This document shows positions 30,736 through 31,852 of a DNA stretch of 31,852 bases, piece after piece. The notes beneath the pieces are model-generated. The model was not told the origin of the DNA. It was given only the letters and a program-made list of their open reading frames with translations, and searched no databases. A program made the position numbers and the translations under genes. This stretch comes from Bacteroidales bacterium (GTDB lineage Bacteria > Bacteroidota > Bacteroidia > Bacteroidales > Bacteroidaceae): positions 1-31,852 of the forward strand of contig SFCP01000029.1 of assembly GCA_004558535.1 (NCBI GenBank). Direction: 5' to 3'. Each line of letters opens with the position of its first letter. Position 1 is the first letter of the stretch.

Positions 30736-30995
30736 ATTTAGCGTTTTTAACCTTCCTGAGGCACCTGCCGGCTGCCTGCGCGCCCATTGTCGACGGCTTG
30801 TTTTTCACCGAATGCTGCCTGCGGGAAATTATCCGGTACTTATTTTCCCCTAAGTCCAGCCTGTTTGGGGCGAAAGGGGGAACATAAAACAGGAGGAAAC
30901 CCTGCTGTGGGTGGCTTCCTCCTGTTGCTCTATGCAAGGTTGCGAATATGTTTTTTGAAATCCCAATCGAGGTTTTTCACGTTTAATATTTCAAC
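30736..30995. repeat. Intergenic repeat family R3, copy 3
   Basis: Lies between the TPR gene and tilS. The left block is AGCGTTTTTAACCTTCC (about 30741-30757). Two degenerate 21-bp units (about 30831-30873) include TAAGTCCAGCC. The hairpin stem CAGGAGGAA (30890-30898) pairs with TTCCTCCTG (30916-30924) and encloses CC/GG and an 11-nt loop CTGCTGTGGGT. A 72-bp right block with GAAATCC and CGTTTAATATTTC aligns without gaps to copy 2. Apart from R3 and the TPR promoter nothing else is visible in this 382-bp gap. Confidence 0.7.
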
Positions 30996-31023
30996 CCGCC
31001 GTTTGCCGGGGTGATGCGATTGT

Positions 31024-31852
31024 CTACCGGAGCGTGATGCGCAGCAGGCGGCGGCTCTCGGCTGTGACGGCGGCGCGGGCCGCGGGTCGCTCTCCCACCA
31101 GCCATACGATGCCCTCGGTGTCACACAGGACCGCGGCCTGCCGTTTTTCCAGGACGGAGCGGTGGCGGTTGGTCAGGTAGTCGCTGACCAGCTGGCTGCC
31201 CCTCATACCGAAGGGCACGAAGCGGTCACCCGTTCGTACGCTGCGCAGCGTCAGGGGGAAGTGCAGTCGGTCGGCATCCAGGCAGACGGCCGTCGGAATG
31301 CGGGGCAGGTCGGACAGCGGGCAGGCCGCCTCAAACTGCCACGTCAGCGTGCGCCCCTGCCACGTCAGCGTGCCCTCGTCGGGCAGGGTGACGGCCTCGG
31401 TTGGGGGACATAGCGGGCGGATTTGCAGCAGGCCGCGGTGGCGCGCAGCCAGATGGGTGGGGCTTTCGTGTACGGCGCCGGTACGGCCGTCAATGTGGTG
31501 GAAAATCATGCCGACTGTGGCCGGCGGAAATCCGTATCGCCCCATGATTTGCGTGAGGAGGGTCCGCGGTGCGGGGCTTTCGAGCAGGGCGGTCAGGTCG
31601 ATGTCGGCACCGCCGGGCACGGGGTGCATCACGCGCTGCTCCTCGGCGTAGCGGGCTGCCTCGCAAAGCCGGCGTTCCTCGCTCAGACGGAGGCGCGTAG
31701 CGGCCAGGGTCTCGTCGATGTCGGGGTTCAGGCGGCGCAACAGGGGGAGCAGTTCGTGGCGCACCAGGTTGCGCTTGAACCGTGTGTCGGTATTCGTGCT
31801 GTCTGTGACGAAAGGCTGCCCCTGTTCCTCTAAGAAGCGGAGCAGGTCGGCG
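31024..31852 (-). CDS. tilS: tRNA(Ile)-lysidine synthase, 3' part (partial, runs off the right edge)
   Basis: The frame enters from the window edge (ADLLRFLEEQGQPFVTDSTNTDTRFKRNLVRHELLPLL...) and ends at 31024. It covers the end of the N-type ATP pyrophosphatase core (VTDSTN..RNLVRHELLPLLRRLNPDI), the middle helical domain, and the TilS C-terminal domain (GDRFVPFGMRGSQLVSDYLTNRHRSVLEKRQAAVL ... IVWLVGERPAARAAVT). TilS converts the CAU anticodon C34 of tRNA-Ile2 to lysidine, making it read AUA. The SGGxDS ATP loop lies outside the window. The GTG at 31764 is not a start but the valine of RNLVRHELL. Confidence 0.93.
   Translation of the reverse strand, partial: ADLLRFLEEQGQPFVTDSTNTDTRFKRNLVRHELLPLLRRLNPDIDETLAATRLRLSEERRLCEAARYAEEQRVMHPVPGGADIDLTALLESPAPRTLLTQIMGRYGFPPATVGMIFHHIDGRTGAVHESPTHLAARHRGLLQIRPLCPPTEAVTLPDEGTLTWQGRTLTWQFEAACPLSDLPRIPTAVCLDADRLHFPLTLRSVRTGDRFVPFGMRGSQLVSDYLTNRHRSVLEKRQAAVLCDTEGIVWLVGERPAARAAVTAESRRLLRITLR

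Noticed and set aside
30638..30937. 99-codon minus frame between the TPR gene and tilS
   Set aside because: It lies inside R3 copy 3 and overlaps the promoter of the TPR gene; a similar RKVKN string in copy 2 reflects the shared repeat and not a protein.
1..31852. Insertion sequences, integrase, phage or conjugation genes
   Set aside because: No transposase, integrase, relaxase or phage structural motif is visible in any frame that looks coding.

Overview
The window is a chromosomal segment from a member of the Bacteroidota, most likely order Bacteroidales. The evidence is a consistent set of lineage marks: TAnnTTTG promoter boxes in front of many genes, three secreted proteins with type IX secretion (T9SS) C-terminal sorting domains, a FeoA-FeoB fusion, and a DUF2027-Smr protein, a DUF349 repeat protein and a GHL10 (DUF187) hydrolase of the kinds usual in that order. 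The coding part is GC-rich. I cannot name the genus. There is no phage, conjugative element, intact insertion sequence, CRISPR array, tRNA or rRNA that I can support.

Layout. The first 2.1 kb hold almost no coding sequence, only the first 53 bases of a secreted-protein gene running off the left edge. This stretch is packed with intergenic repeats and hairpins. Then come tdk and oadA (-), a DUF2027-Smr protein (+), a coiled-coil lipoprotein and ilvE (-), two tandem T9SS cargo genes (+), a sodium:solute symporter gene with an internal deletion and frameshift (-), and a decayed higBA toxin-antitoxin module (-). A small exported beta-rich protein (+) follows, then a 63-bp satellite array that runs directly into an SF1 helicase gene (+). 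After that come feoAB (-), a DUF2752 plus GYF_2/CD225 pair (-), a T9SS cargo protein made of seven repeats (-), a DUF349 protein and corA (-), a GHL10 hydrolase and a TPR protein (-), and the 3' part of tilS running off the right edge (-).

Most genes are ordinary housekeeping or cell-surface genes. Convergent pairs are separated by good hairpin terminators. The unusual content is between genes. Four repeat families can be read by eye: (R1) two inverted copies of a ~185-bp element whose long stem changes sequence but stays paired, one copy carrying Neisseria uptake-sequence-like 10-mers in a nested hairpin; (R2) a ~60-bp element at 1455 and 15634; (R3) three copies of a ~250-bp element with a covarying hairpin, an 11-nt loop containing TGTGG, and a degenerate 21-bp tandem array; (R4) the 63-bp satellite before the helicase gene. 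The R3 family is the best candidate for something not yet described. The 12.1-14.3 kb stretch is a second point of interest, because three adjacent genes are broken by separate lesions.
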